Origin: Meridianimarinicoccus zhengii
Lineage (GTDB): Bacteria > Pseudomonadota > Alphaproteobacteria > Rhodobacterales > Rhodobacteraceae
Assembly: GCF_003254465.1 (NCBI RefSeq)
Contig: NZ_QDFI01000007.1
Coordinates: 1 to 64,000, forward strand
DNA length: 64,000 bases
Direction of reading: 5' to 3'
Shown: piece after piece, positions 26,400-37,010 of the stretch
Numbering within the stretch: the first letter of the stretch is position 1
How the letters are laid out: every line of letters begins with the position of its first letter
Program-made: the position numbers and the translations under genes
Notes under the pieces: generated by a model
The model's input: only the letters and a program-made list of their open reading frames with translations
What the model was told of the DNA's origin: nothing
The model's database searches: none

Positions 26400-26765
26400 A
26401 TGGAAAACGTCCTGCTCATCGTGCATCTGGTCCTTGCGCTGTGCCTCATCGGCGTGGTGCTGCTGCAACGCTCCGAAGGGGGCGGTCTGGGCATGGGTGG
26501 CGGCGGCGGAGCCGTGTCCAGCCGCGGCGCGGCGACCGCACTCGGCAAGCTGACCTGGGCCTTCGCCATCGCGTTCATCTGCACGTCGATCGCCCTGACC
26601 ATCATCGCCGCGCGAAACTCGGCCGACAGTTCGGTTCTGGATCGGCTCGGCACACCCGCGACGACAGAGGACGCGGCACCCACGGCGCCCGCCTTGCCCG
26701 ATGGCGACTCCCTCCTGCCGCCTCGGGCCGAGGATGCACCGTTGCTGCCGCCCCGCGCCGAGTGA
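26400..26765 (+). CDS. secG: SecG, protein-export channel subunit
   Basis: A 121-residue inner-membrane protein of SecYEG. Two transmembrane helices (about 3-23 and 52-73) flank the conserved QRSEGGGLGMGGG loop. The C-terminal 45 residues are Pro/Ala/Glu-rich and end with the repeated LLPPRAED-type motif, a common variable tail. It lies upstream of pyrG, with a terminator between. Confidence 0.93.
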   Translation: MENVLLIVHLVLALCLIGVVLLQRSEGGGLGMGGGGGAVSSRGAATALGKLTWAFAIAFICTSIALTIIAARNSADSSVLDRLGTPATTEDAAPTAPALPDGDSLLPPRAEDAPLLPPRAE

Positions 26766-26790
26766 CCGCTACAATCTGTTGAAATCCCGG

Positions 26791-26820
26791 CCGCGGCATG
26801 CGCAGCATGTTGCGGCTTTT
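26791..26820 (+). terminator. Rho-independent terminator after secG
   Basis: CCGCGGCATGC (26791-26801) pairs with GCATGTTGCGG (26805-26815) over 11 bp with two G-T pairs and a three-base loop, followed by CTTTT. It separates secG from pyrG. Confidence 0.82.
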
Positions 26821-26913
26821 CCCCGAATCCTGTAACTGGAAATCCCGTGATGCTGCGTGTCCGGGCTGGATGATCGCGGCCGTTTCGCAGCACATCACGG
26901 GGAGCACCCGCGC

Positions 26914-28551
26914 ATGACACGATACATCTTCATCACCGGCGGCGTCGTGTCGTCGCTTGGCAAGGGTTTGGCTTCGGCCGCATTGGGCGCGCTGCTTCAG
27001 GCGCGCGGTTTTACCGTCCGGCTGCGCAAGCTCGACCCCTATCTGAACGTCGACCCCGGCACCATGTCGCCCTTCGAGCATGGAGAGGTCTTCGTCACCG
27101 ACGATGGCGCGGAGACCGATCTTGATCTTGGCCATTACGAACGCTTCACCGGCGTGTCCGCACGCGCCACCGACAGCGTGTCGTCGGGGCGGATCTATTC
27201 CAACGTGCTGGAGAAGGAACGCCGCGGCGATTACCTTGGCAAGACGATCCAAGTGATCCCGCACGTTACCAACGAGATCAAGGATTTCATCGCCATCGGC
27301 GACGGCGAGGTCGATTTCATGCTATGCGAGATCGGCGGGACCGTGGGCGATATCGAGGGCCTGCCCTTTTTCGAAGCAATCCGCCAGTTCGGTCAGGAAC
27401 GCCCCCGTGGAAGCTGCATCTTCATGCACCTGACGCTTCTGCCGTGGATCGCGGCGGCGGGCGAGTTGAAGACCAAGCCCACCCAGCACAGCGTAAAGGA
27501 ACTTCGCGCCATCGGCATCGCGCCGGATATCCTCGTATGCCGGGCCGAGAACCCGATCCCCCAGAAGGAACGCGAGAAGCTTGCGCTGTTCTGCAACGTG
27601 CGGCCCGAGGCGGTCATCGCCGCGCTCGATCTCGACACGATCTACGACGCGCCGCTCGCCTATCACCGCGAAGGGCTGGACCAGGCGGTTCTGGACGCGT
27701 TCCAGATTTCGCCCGCGCCGCGCCCGAACCTGAGCCGCTGGGAAGACGTTCACGACCGTATCGTGAATGCCGAGGGCGAAGTGCGGATCGCCATCGTCGG
27801 CAAGTACACGCAGTTGGGCGACGCCTACAAATCCATCGCCGAGGCACTGACCCATGCGGGGATGGCCAACCGGGTGCGCGTGAAATCCGAATGGATCGAC
27901 GCGGAAATCTTCGAGACAACCGACCCTGCCCCGCATCTCGAAGGGTTCCACGCGATCCTCGTGCCCGGAGGGTTCGGAGAACGCGGGACCGAGGGCAAAA
28001 TCCGCGCAGCCGAATTCGCGCGCACGCGCGACATTCCCTATTTCGGAATCTGTCTCGGGATGCAGATGGCCGTTGTGGAAGCCGCGCGCAACCTTGCCGG
28101 TCTGACGGATGCGGGGTCCGAGGAATTCGAAACCGAGGGGCGCGCGCTGACGCCCGTGGTCTATCACCTCAAGGAATGGGTGCAGGGCAATCACGCCGTC
28201 ACCCGCCGCAAGGACGACGACAAGGGCGGCACGATGCGGCTGGGCAGCTACAGCGCCCATCTACGCGACGGCAGCCGTGTCGCGGCGATCTATGGCAGCC
28301 CGGTGGTCGAGGAACGGCACCGCCACCGCTATGAAGTGGACATGCGCTACCGCGAGGCACTGGAAGAGAAAGGCATGATATTTTCCGGCGTGTCCCCTGA
28401 CGGAAAGCTGCCTGAAATCGTCGAATTGCCCGATCATCCGTGGTATATCGGCGTACAGTTCCATCCCGAGCTGAAATCGAAACCCTTCGCGCCGCACCCG
28501 CTCTTTGCCGATTTCGTCAGGGCCGCCAAGGAAGTCAGCCGGCTGGTGTAG
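26914..28551 (+). CDS. pyrG: CTP synthase
   Basis: A 545-residue enzyme that aminates UTP to CTP using glutamine. The N-terminal synthetase domain opens [17 protein letters not shown]. The C-terminal class I amidotransferase has the nucleophile in FGICLGMQ and the His/Glu pair in [10 protein letters not shown]. The length is normal. The ATG at 26914 follows GGGGAG. Confidence 0.98.
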   Translation: MTRYIFITGGVVSSLGKGLASAALGALLQARGFTVRLRKLDPYLNVDPGTMSPFEHGEVFVTDDGAETDLDLGHYERFTGVSARATDSVSSGRIYSNVLEKERRGDYLGKTIQVIPHVTNEIKDFIAIGDGEVDFMLCEIGGTVGDIEGLPFFEAIRQFGQERPRGSCIFMHLTLLPWIAAAGELKTKPTQHSVKELRAIGIAPDILVCRAENPIPQKEREKLALFCNVRPEAVIAALDLDTIYDAPLAYHREGLDQAVLDAFQISPAPRPNLSRWEDVHDRIVNAEGEVRIAIVGKYTQLGDAYKSIAEALTHAGMANRVRVKSEWIDAEIFETTDPAPHLEGFHAILVPGGFGERGTEGKIRAAEFARTRDIPYFGICLGMQMAVVEAARNLAGLTDAGSEEFETEGRALTPVVYHLKEWVQGNHAVTRRKDDDKGGTMRLGSYSAHLRDGSRVAAIYGSPVVEERHRHRYEVDMRYREALEEKGMIFSGVSPDGKLPEIVELPDHPWYIGVQFHPELKSKPFAPHPLFADFVRAAKEVSRLV

Positions 28552-28723
28552 CCCGCGGCACCGGGGCGCCTGCGCGCGCCTTGCGGCGATAGACTGTTGC
28601 GCGAAGTCGCGCGACCTGTCATACGGACGTGGCTACGTTACTCCACTCGACCTGCTGTCTCCCTCACCGGCGCTCAGACTATCGATACGGACCGACCGCG
28701 CCGGCCCAGTGCATTCTGCGACT

Positions 28724-28749
28724 GGGACACAAGACAGGAGACCACGGAT
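28724..28749 (+). promoter_or_regulatory. Conserved leader element of first csp gene
   Basis: GGGACACAAGACAGGAGAC (28724-28742), containing the ribosome-binding site, is nearly repeated before the second csp gene. It ends a spacer of about 200 bases after pyrG with no open reading frame; long structured 5' leaders are usual for cold-shock mRNAs. Confidence 0.5.
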
Positions 28750-28956
28750 ATGGCCAAAGGCACCGTGAAATGGTTCAACACCACCAAAGGCTTCGGCTTC
28801 ATCGCACCTGAAACGGGCGGCAAGGATGTGTTCGTGCACATCTCCGCTGTCGAGCGTGCTGGCCTGACCGGCCTTGCAGACAATCAGAAAGTGACCTTCG
28901 ACGTCGAATCCGGCCGTGATGGCCGTGAGAGCGCGTCGAACATCCAGCTGGCATAA
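28750..28956 (+). CDS. Cold-shock protein (CspA family), copy 1
   Basis: A 68-residue single cold-shock domain that binds single-stranded RNA or DNA. The RNA-binding motifs RNP1 (KGFGFI) and RNP2 (VFVHI) are intact. It is very similar to the copy at 29695 and differs mainly at conservative positions. A terminator follows at 28991. Confidence 0.96.
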   Translation: MAKGTVKWFNTTKGFGFIAPETGGKDVFVHISAVERAGLTGLADNQKVTFDVESGRDGRESASNIQLA

Positions 28957-28990
28957 GCTGCTGACCCTGCGGGGCTGTGACCGGAATTTG

Positions 28991-29018
28991 AAAAGGGCGC
29001 CCGTTGCGGCGCCCTTTT
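28991..29018. terminator. Bidirectional terminator
   Basis: AAAAGGGCGCC (28991-29001) and GGCGCCCTTTT (29008-29018) form a perfect 11-bp stem with a six-base loop and T/A runs on both sides. It serves csp copy 1 and the convergent DUF4168 gene. Confidence 0.9.
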
Positions 29019-29042
29019 CGCTGTGTGCCACGCGGCGCGGGA

Positions 29043-29438
29043 TTATCCTTCGCTGCGCCGCTGTTCGACGATCTCGGTAATCCGGGCAGCGAGTTGTTCG
29101 TCCTGCTGCGCTGCTTCGCCGATGGCGACATAAGTATCCACATCCATGCCATCGACCTCTTCCACCGCGGCGAGCATCGCGGTGTTGGCGTCATCCACCA
29201 GCGCCTGGGCATCCTCTTCCGACTCGGCGGCCTGAAGCTGGGCGGTGTACTCTTCACGCACCGCGCTGACCTCCATAGCGGCCGTCACGAACCGTTCCAG
29301 CGTGGCGTCGTCATAGCTTGGCGCGGGGGCGACGCTTCCCGTGTCCTGTGCCACCACGACCATGCCGGGGGCCGCAGCCAGCGTCAGGCCAAGTGCCACG
29401 GCGGTTGCGGTCCGGGTGAGCGGGTTTGTCCAGGTCAT
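29043..29438 (-). CDS. Exported DUF4168-type protein
   Basis: A 131-residue exported protein. The signal peptide runs to about residue 30 (VVVAQD) and the rest is mostly helical, acidic and Gln/Ala-rich with the DUF4168 pattern ERFVTAAMEV and ITEIVEQ. The function is unknown. AAAGGAGA stands six bases before the ATG at 29436-29438. It lies between the two cold-shock genes on the opposite strand. Confidence 0.72.
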   Translation of the reverse strand: MTWTNPLTRTATAVALGLTLAAAPGMVVVAQDTGSVAPAPSYDDATLERFVTAAMEVSAVREEYTAQLQAAESEEDAQALVDDANTAMLAAVEEVDGMDVDTYVAIGEAAQQDEQLAARITEIVEQRRSEG

Positions 29439-29668
29439 GCAATCTCCTTTGCGGTGTTGCGCGGGCAAAGCCGCGACTGGACAAGACCTGTCCCCGGCCA
29501 CGCCCGGTTTCAACCAAGAAACCGGGAAAACATCAGAGAATCGTTGCGTCAGCGAAATTCCGCTGGCACCAAAAAAGAGCGACCGTTACCGTTTTCGATC
29601 CTGCTTGCCTCCGGCTGTCAGTGCCATCGACGATTGACAGACGCCACGCTGCCGCACTTCCGCGGGCA

Positions 29669-29694
29669 GGGACACGGACAGGAGACACGGGAAC
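29669..29694 (+). promoter_or_regulatory. Conserved leader element of second csp gene
   Basis: GGGACACGGACAGGAGAC (29669-29686) matches the leader of copy 1 but for one missing base and one changed pair, and carries the ribosome-binding site. Confidence 0.5.
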
Positions 29695-29901
29695 ATGGCC
29701 AGCGGTACCGTGAAATGGTTCAACACAACCAAGGGATATGGCTTCATCGCACCCGATAGCGGCGGCAAGGATGTGTTCGTGCACATCTCAGCGGTCGAAC
29801 GGTCGGGGCTGACGGGCCTTGCCGACAACCAGAAAGTCACCTTCGACATCGAAGCGGGCCGCGACGGGCGGGAAAGCGCCGTAAACCTGTCGCTCGCCTG
29901 A
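29695..29901 (+). CDS. Cold-shock protein (CspA family), copy 2
   Basis: A 68-residue cold-shock domain with KGYGFI and VFVHI RNA-binding motifs. Sequence and length match copy 1 closely, which with the shared leader points to a local duplication. The XRE regulator gene converges on it from the right. No clear terminator was seen in the 27-base spacer. Confidence 0.96.
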   Translation: MASGTVKWFNTTKGYGFIAPDSGGKDVFVHISAVERSGLTGLADNQKVTFDIEAGRDGRESAVNLSLA

Positions 29902-29928
29902 TCTGACGCAGCGTTCCGCCGCCAGGTG

Positions 29929-30810
29929 TCACGAACCGCGTGGTGCCTGCGGCGGTATCGTTGATGCAAGGTCGCTCAGCCACGCCGAGGTATCGCGGGC
30001 ATCCACCACCGCCTCGCGCACGAGCCAGTCGAAATGCTCGGTCAGGCGGCGAAGCCGTTCGCGTTCGCGGAAGGCAAGGTGAAACCGCCCGACATAGATC
30101 ACGCCCAGCATCGGTCCGAAAACGCTGACCGGGGCGCTGAAGACCTGTCGCGCGTCGAACAGGAACAGGCGCAGCGTCGGAAACAGCGCGTCGCAGCGTG
30201 CGGCCATGTGCTGGAGCTGCGCACGGCGGATATCCGGGGACAGGCCCGTGTAATAGCCCGCCCCGGCAGCGAAGGCGCGCAATTCGCCGATGGGTACCGC
30301 GATTTCGTAGTCGCTGCCCGCTTCGTCCAGCCAGCCCAGAAGCCCCTCCGCCACCTCGACCGCGCGATCCGCGGAAGCCCCGGGCAACAATGCGTATTCC
30401 CAGCGCAGCAGCGCCTCCGTCTTGAGAAGGTCGGGCAGCGTGGCGGGGACATGCCGGATCTTGTAGCCCCGCGCCTCCGCATGCCACGCCATGATCTGCG
30501 CATCCGCGGTGCTGCGTTCCGCCCCCGTCAAGGTCAGCGCGGCGGCCAGCACATCCCCGGGGCGTTCGGGCCGATCCGTGAGCCCGAGAAGCCAGTCGGC
30601 GCTGACCCCCAGCGCGGCCGCGAGTTCCGCGACAAGCTGCCCGCCCGGCAGACGCACCGCCCCGTCCTGCAGCACCTGCGCAATGGTGGAGCGATCCACG
30701 CCAGTTGCACGGGCAAGCGCGCTGCGCGACAGCCCTTCGCGTTGCATCGCGGCGGCAACCCGTGTGCGGAAAAGGGTCGCGCGATCCTCCTTGTCCACTC
30801 TACTCACCAT
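29929..30810 (-). CDS. XRE-family transcriptional regulator
   Basis: A 293-residue regulator. The N-terminal helix-turn-helix (about 20-65, with LSRSALARATGVDRSTIAQV) is followed by a region of about 200 residues of the kind found in lambda-repressor-like regulators with a C-terminal sensor domain. No metal or ligand motif is evident. It is divergent from the DUF2061 gene, with an inverted repeat three bases before its start that may be its own operator. Confidence 0.78.
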   Translation of the reverse strand: MVSRVDKEDRATLFRTRVAAAMQREGLSRSALARATGVDRSTIAQVLQDGAVRLPGGQLVAELAAALGVSADWLLGLTDRPERPGDVLAAALTLTGAERSTADAQIMAWHAEARGYKIRHVPATLPDLLKTEALLRWEYALLPGASADRAVEVAEGLLGWLDEAGSDYEIAVPIGELRAFAAGAGYYTGLSPDIRRAQLQHMAARCDALFPTLRLFLFDARQVFSAPVSVFGPMLGVIYVGRFHLAFRERERLRRLTEHFDWLVREAVVDARDTSAWLSDLASTIPPQAPRGS

Positions 30811-30812
30811 TG

Positions 30813-30835
30813 CTGCATAAACTCCACAGATGCAG
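30813..30835. promoter_or_regulatory. Candidate operator of the XRE regulator
   Basis: Inverted repeat CTGCAT-N11-ATGCAG with perfect six-base arms, in the divergent spacer directly before the regulator ATG. Position suggests autoregulation and control of the DUF2061 gene. Confidence 0.5.
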
Positions 30836-30917
30836 ACTTACGTTTACAATTCCCGCAATTCCGCCACAACGCAAGCGCGTATACACCGCCAGTGATCCGT
30901 CAATGACAGAGGACACC

Positions 30918-31118
30918 ATGGACCGCCCGCACCGAACACTCGTGAAAGCCCTGACATGGCAGGCACTTGGCCTGCTGACCATGACCGGTATCGGCTATGC
31001 CGTCACCGGATCGGTCGGCGCGGGCGGATCCATCGCGGTCGCGGGCGCAGCGGCTGGGATCGTGTTCTACGTGGTCCACGAACGTGTCTGGGCGCGCATC
31101 CGCTGGGGTCGCGACTGA
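30918..31118 (+). CDS. DUF2061 small membrane protein
   Basis: A 66-residue membrane protein with two hydrophobic helices (ALTWQALGLLTMTGIGYAV and IAVAGAAAGIVFYVVHERVW), fitting DUF2061. I prefer the ATG at 30918, which has AGAGGA four bases before; the ATG at 30903 would add five residues. The function is unknown. Its stop lies three bases from the stop of the convergent parA-like gene. Confidence 0.75.
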   Translation: MDRPHRTLVKALTWQALGLLTMTGIGYAVTGSVGAGGSIAVAGAAAGIVFYVVHERVWARIRWGRD

Positions 31119-31121
31119 CGC

Positions 31122-31757
31122 TCAGCCGTCGAGAAACGCGGCGATCTCGTCCAGCAGGGCCTGTACCTCCTGCGCGGCGGGGCCTTTGGGCGCGCGCTCG
31201 GTCACGCCGTAACCCTCCCCCAGCGTTTCGGCATAGATCACCCGGTTGCGCAGCGGTGTCTGGGCGCGCGGCGCAGACAGCGTGTCGAGCGCCGCGCTGA
31301 TCTCGCCGGTCAGCCGTGCGCGCGGGGCGGCGCGGTTCAGCACCAGCATCACGGGGCGCCCCACCCTTTCCGTCATCTCCAGCACGGATTCCGTCGCCCA
31401 CAGGTCCACATGACTCGTGGCGACGGGCACCAGCACCAGCGCACTTTCCCGCAGCGCCGGACGCAGGTCGCTGTCGATCTTGGGTGGCGTGTCCACGATC
31501 ACGAAATCGGCGTGTTTCTTGAGCTTCTCGCATTCGTATCCGACGCCCCAGGCGCTGGCCGTAGCGAACTCCAGTCCCGGCGCGCCGTCCCGCTCGCGCC
31601 GGGCCATGAACCAGCGGCCGAGCGATCCTTGCGGATCCGTATCGAGAAGCGCCACGCTGTGACCGCGCCCCAGCAGCGCGATGGCAAGGTTCACCGCGAG
31701 CGTCGTCTTGCCCGACCCGCCCTTTTGCTGCGCTACCGTGATTGCCCTGCCAGCCAT
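31122..31757 (-). CDS. ParA/MinD-family ATPase (orphan)
   Basis: A 211-residue deviant-Walker ATPase. Visible motifs are QQKGGSGKTTLAVN (Walker A, residues 10-23), LLDTDPQGS and VIVDTPPK (Walker B region). The size fits a chromosomal ParA-like or MipZ-like positioning protein. There is no parB and no parS-like repeat nearby, so the cargo is unknown. Confidence 0.85.
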   Translation of the reverse strand: MAGRAITVAQQKGGSGKTTLAVNLAIALLGRGHSVALLDTDPQGSLGRWFMARRERDGAPGLEFATASAWGVGYECEKLKKHADFVIVDTPPKIDSDLRPALRESALVLVPVATSHVDLWATESVLEMTERVGRPVMLVLNRAAPRARLTGEISAALDTLSAPRAQTPLRNRVIYAETLGEGYGVTERAPKGPAAQEVQALLDEIAAFLDG

Positions 31758-31902
31758 GCCTGCCCCCGTAGGTCTACCCCTTGCCTGACGCTAGGACCTC
31801 GCCCGTGCCCGGTCCAGCAGGATTGCGCCGCGCGACGCGAATTCGGGCGTTCTTTCAAGGGGTCGTGCCATGCGGCGGCACTTGGGTGCGGCAGCGCCCG
31901 GT

Positions 31903-32898
31903 TCAGTCCGCCACGGCCTGAATCTTGAGGCTGCCCTTCGGTGCGTGCGACGCGAAGATGTCGGCCACCGCGTCCAACGGCAGGCTGTGGGATATCACAC
32001 GGTCCAGATCGGGGCCGATGGCCGAGATCGCATCCAGTGCCGCGGGGATATTATGGTTCAGCGAATGCGACCCCACCAGCCGCAACTGGCGGCGGAAAAT
32101 GTCGAATGGCGAGATTTCGATCCGCGCCGACGCCGGGCAGACGCCGAAGAACAGACCGCCGCCCCCCGGTGCAAGATAGTCGGGCAGACCGGCGGCGACC
32201 GCCGGCACCCCCGTCGCATCGACGGCCAGATCGGCCCCGTGACGCCAGCCTTCCAGCGCGGCGCTGCCCGCGGCGACGGCGCCCAGCCTGAAGCTATCGG
32301 CCAGTTCAAGACGGCTGTCGTCGAGATCGACCATCACAACCTGCGTCACACCGCGGCTGCGCAACGCCAGCGCCATCAGCACACCCATGGGCCCGGCTCC
32401 GAAGATCAGCGCGGTCTCGGCCATGGTGACCCCAAGGGCGTCGATGCCGTTCAGCACACAAGCCATCGGTTCGGCCAGCGCCGCCCGCCCGAAGGGCAGA
32501 TCGCCGATGGGATACACGGCCGATGCGCGGACGACACTTTGGGCGGCAAACCCGCCATCCACAGTGACGCCGTAGGCGCCCAGCCGGTCGCACAGATGGG
32601 CCCAGCCCCGGCGGCACGCGCGGCAGTCGCCGCATTCGATATTCGGGTCCACGACAACCCGGTCGCCTGCGGCTATGTCCGTCACACCTGCGCCGATGTC
32701 GGTCACGACGCCCGCGTATTCGTGCCCCGGCACGACCGGAAAGGCGGAACTGCCATAGTTGCCCCGCATCACCTCGATATCGGTATGACACAGGCCACTG
32801 GCGCGGACGGCCACCAGAACCTCGCCCGGACCGGGGCGCGGGTCGGGGCGGTCGCCGAACAGGACGGTGTCTTTCGCCGGAAAATGGATCGCCTTCAT
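31903..32898 (-). CDS. Zinc-dependent medium-chain alcohol/polyol dehydrogenase
   Basis: A 331-residue MDR enzyme. Catalytic zinc ligands are in GLCHTDIE and PGHEYAG; structural zinc cysteines lie in ECGDCRACRRGWAHLC. The cofactor motif GAGPMG is near residue 170. It is last in the polyol operon, ten bases after mtlK, and is probably an NAD-dependent sugar-alcohol dehydrogenase. It occupies the place of xylB/frk in the Rhodobacter sphaeroides smo operon. The exact substrate is not readable. Confidence 0.85.
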   Translation of the reverse strand: MKAIHFPAKDTVLFGDRPDPRPGPGEVLVAVRASGLCHTDIEVMRGNYGSSAFPVVPGHEYAGVVTDIGAGVTDIAAGDRVVVDPNIECGDCRACRRGWAHLCDRLGAYGVTVDGGFAAQSVVRASAVYPIGDLPFGRAALAEPMACVLNGIDALGVTMAETALIFGAGPMGVLMALALRSRGVTQVVMVDLDDSRLELADSFRLGAVAAGSAALEGWRHGADLAVDATGVPAVAAGLPDYLAPGGGGLFFGVCPASARIEISPFDIFRRQLRLVGSHSLNHNIPAALDAISAIGPDLDRVISHSLPLDAVADIFASHAPKGSLKIQAVAD

Positions 32899-32908
32899 GC
32901 CACGCCGC

Positions 32909-34375
32909 TCACCGCGCGAGGTAGGCGGCCAGCGCCGCGTCCATCCCGTCCCGCCAGATCGTCGTCAGCGCAGCGACGAAGGCATCCGCGAACCGGGGCT
33001 GTGCCGCGAGATCGCCATACACATGCCGTTGCGCAAGCCAGGCCGCCGGATCGTCCCGTGCGGCCAGCGCCACGGGTGCCAGCCGGTCCCAGGCCGGGTC
33101 GTTGGGGTCGATGGTACTGCCATCCTCCCGCGTGCCCGCGCACATGCGCGCCCAGGCGGCCTCTACCAGGGCCAGCCCGTCGAGCGGCGCATCCGCCGCA
33201 AGGGCTTCCTGTATGGTAGGGAGGATGAACCCAGTGTGCCGCCCCAGCCCGTCGAAAGCGACCCGGCGCGTCGTGTCCACGATGGCCGGGTTCGAAAACC
33301 GCGTCGCGATCAGGTCGATATACTCCGCCGCGGGCATCCCCGGCACCGGCAGCAGATGCGGCGCGATCTCGTCATGGGCGAGCCTGCGGAAGAACGCGCC
33401 GATGCGCGGATGGGCCATGCAGCCCGCGATCGTGTCCACCCCAAGCACTTCGCCCGGATTGGAGATCGCCTGATGGCCACCATTGAGCACCCGGATCTTC
33501 ATCGTTTCGAACGGATGCACATCGGCGGTGAAGGTGGCCCCCGCCTTGTCCCAGTCGGGGCGCCCGGCACAGAAATCGTCCTCGATCACCCATTGGCGAA
33601 AATTCTCGTGCGTGACCGGCGCCGCGTCGTCGATCCCGAATTCACGCACAAGGGCCAGTTCCTTCGGGCCGGTGGCGGGCACGATGCAATCCACCATGGC
33701 GTTGGGAAAGCTGCACGCCGCATCGATCCAGTCGGCAAGGTCCGGGTCCGACAGGCGCGCGAGCGACACGACGGTCTGGCGCAGGACATGCCCATTGCCC
33801 TGCAGGTTGTCGCAGCTCTGTCCGGTGAACGGCCCCGTCCCGCGGTCGCGCCGCAGCTTCAGCGCGGCGACCATCGCGCCGAAGGCCGTGCGCGGTGTGT
33901 CGGGGTGTGCGGCATCATGGCGGATATCGGGGTGGTCCGCATCGAACCCGCCCGTCACGGGGTCGATGAAATAACCGCTCTCGGTCACGGTCAGGGCAAC
34001 GATCCGGATCGCAGGGTCGGCCATCTGTGCGATCAGGGGGCCGTTGCCGTCGGCCACCGGAACGAAATCGATCATCGATCCGGTCACCTCGGCGGATTTG
34101 CCGTCGGGCCGCAGCTCGATCAGCGTCGTCAGGCAGTCCTGCGCCAGCAGGCGGTCGCGCTGCGCGGCGTCGGCGGGGCGAACGCCCGCGCCGATGATCG
34201 CCCAGTCGTGGTTCAATCCCATCCCGAATAGCCGGTGCAGGTACCACGCCTGGTGGGCGCGGTGGAAATTGCCCAGCCCTATATGCACGATCCCGGGTGT
34301 CAGCGTCGCACGGTCGTAACGGGGGCCGATGACGCCTTCGGGCAGGTCGTTCAACGCGGCGTTGGACAGTTTCAT
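32909..34375 (-). CDS. mtlK: Mannitol 2-dehydrogenase family
   Basis: A 488-residue long-chain dehydrogenase that oxidises mannitol (or a related D-polyol) to fructose with NAD. The N-terminal domain has VHIGLGNFHRAHQA and the catalytic region includes VPATGPKE and KIRVLNGGHQA, the Lys/Asn/His pattern of the family. The ATG at 34373-34375 is preceded by GAGGA eight bases away; an ATG nine bases upstream is weaker. The order smoS-mtlK matches the known sorbitol/mannitol operon of Rhodobacter. Confidence 0.9.
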   Translation of the reverse strand: MKLSNAALNDLPEGVIGPRYDRATLTPGIVHIGLGNFHRAHQAWYLHRLFGMGLNHDWAIIGAGVRPADAAQRDRLLAQDCLTTLIELRPDGKSAEVTGSMIDFVPVADGNGPLIAQMADPAIRIVALTVTESGYFIDPVTGGFDADHPDIRHDAAHPDTPRTAFGAMVAALKLRRDRGTGPFTGQSCDNLQGNGHVLRQTVVSLARLSDPDLADWIDAACSFPNAMVDCIVPATGPKELALVREFGIDDAAPVTHENFRQWVIEDDFCAGRPDWDKAGATFTADVHPFETMKIRVLNGGHQAISNPGEVLGVDTIAGCMAHPRIGAFFRRLAHDEIAPHLLPVPGMPAAEYIDLIATRFSNPAIVDTTRRVAFDGLGRHTGFILPTIQEALAADAPLDGLALVEAAWARMCAGTREDGSTIDPNDPAWDRLAPVALAARDDPAAWLAQRHVYGDLAAQPRFADAFVAALTTIWRDGMDAALAAYLAR

Positions 34376-34386
34376 GGCAGGCATCC

Positions 34387-35147
34387 TCAGCTCATCCAGT
34401 TCCCGCCGTCCACGTTCAGCGTCTGGGCGGTGATGTAGCGCGCGTCGTCGGAGGCAAGGAAAACGCAGGGATCGGCGATGTCGGCGGGGCTGCCCATGCG
34501 GCCAAGCGGCACGGCTTCCCCGACCTCGCGCTTCTTCTGGCCCTTCGGCTTGTTTTCGTATTCCGCGAACTGCGCATCGACCACGTCCCACATGGGCGTG
34601 TCGATCACGCCGGGGGCGATGGCATTGACGCGAATGTTGTCGCGGGCGAGTTCGAGCGCCATGGACTGCGTGATCGAGATCACCGCCGCCTTGGTCGAAC
34701 AGTAGAGCATAACGTTCGCCTCGCCCCGCCGTCCGGCCTGCGAGGCGAAGTTGATGATCATGCCACCGCCCCGCTGGCGCATGCCGGGCACCACGGCCTG
34801 GATGGCGAAGATGGTGCCGCCCACGTTCACGTCATACTGGCGCCGGTAATCATCGACTGTCACCTTGTCGATGGAGGCCATGTTGAAGATGCCCGCGTTG
34901 TTGACGAGGATGTCGATCCCGCCAAACGCATCCTCGACCTGCTTCACGCCCGCCGCGATGCCCGCGAAATCGGTCACATTCATCGCAAGGGCCATGCCGC
35001 CGATGGCCTGCGCCGTGTCCCGTGCCTCGTCCTCGCGCAGATCGGCGACGGCAACCCGCGCACCTTCTGCCGCGAAGGCTTCGCAGATCGCCCGGCCGAT
35101 ACCGCGGGCGCCGCCCGTGACAAGGGCCACTTTTCCATCGAGCCTTT

Positions 35148-35151
<4 letters not shown>
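34387..35151 (-). CDS. smoS: SmoS-like sorbitol/galactitol dehydrogenase (SDR)
   Basis: A 254-residue short-chain dehydrogenase. The cofactor site is [10 protein letters not shown] and the catalytic Ser/Tyr/Lys lie in NFASQAG and MLYCSTKAA. The end VDGGNWMS matches Rhodobacter SmoS, which oxidises sorbitol to fructose and galactitol to D-tagatose. The ATG overlaps the smoK stop by four bases (ATGA). Confidence 0.9.
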
Positions 35152-36152
<1,001 letters not shown>

Positions 36153-36163
36153 GTTTCTGTTCC

Positions 36164-36997
36164 TTATTTCACAGCGCCGAAGGTCAGGCCCCGGACGAGT
36201 TGCTTCTGGCTGAACCAGCCCATGATCAGGATCGGCGCGATGGCCATGACGGAAGCCGCGCTGAGTTTCGCGTAGAACAGGCCCTCGGGGCTGGAGTAGC
36301 TGGCGATGAAGGCCGTCAGGGGGGCCGCGTTGGAAGCGGTCAGGTTGAGCGTCCAGAAGGCTTCGTTCCATGCCAGGATGATGTTGAGCAGCACCGTGGA
36401 CGCGATGCCGGGGATCGCCATGGGCGTGAGGACATAGATCACCTCTTCCCGAAGCGATGCCCCGTCCATGCGCGCGGCTTCGAGGATCTCGCCGGGGATT
36501 TCGCGGAAATAGGTGTAGAGCATCCAGACGATGATCGGCAGGTTCATGAGCATCAGCACGATCACGAGTCCGGTGCGCGTATCCAGCAGTCCCACGTCGC
36601 GGAAGATCAGGTAGATCGGAACCAGCACGCCCACGGGCGGCAGCATCTTGGTGGACAGCATCCACATCAGCACGTTCTTCGTGTGCTTGGCCGGAACGAA
36701 GGCCATCGCCCAGGCCGCGGGTACCGCCACGAGAAGCCCCAGGATTGTCGACCCGAGCGCCAGCACGACCGAATTGGTGAAGTGCTTGAAGTAGTCGGAC
36801 CTTTCCTGAACGGCGCCGAAGCTTTCGGTCGTCCAGCCGGTGCTGAACAGCACCTGCAGCGGAGCCTTGATCGCGTCGCCTTCGGTCTTGAACGACAGGA
36901 TCAGGATCCACAGGATCGGAAAGAAGATGATGAAGCCCAGCGTGCCGGCGACCGCGGTGTTGATCGCCTTTCGGGAATTCGGAACTGCGCGTGCCAT
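36164..36997 (-). CDS. smoG: SmoG, polyol ABC permease (MalG-type)
   Basis: A 277-residue inner-membrane permease with six hydrophobic helices. The EAA loop [20 protein letters not shown] (about residues 185-205) contacts the ATPase. It ends 11 bases before smoK and starts 13 bases after smoF. Confidence 0.93.
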   Translation of the reverse strand: MARAVPNSRKAINTAVAGTLGFIIFFPILWILILSFKTEGDAIKAPLQVLFSTGWTTESFGAVQERSDYFKHFTNSVVLALGSTILGLLVAVPAAWAMAFVPAKHTKNVLMWMLSTKMLPPVGVLVPIYLIFRDVGLLDTRTGLVIVLMLMNLPIIVWMLYTYFREIPGEILEAARMDGASLREEVIYVLTPMAIPGIASTVLLNIILAWNEAFWTLNLTASNAAPLTAFIASYSSPEGLFYAKLSAASVMAIAPILIMGWFSQKQLVRGLTFGAVK

Positions 36998-37010
36998 GGG
37001 TGTTCCCTCC

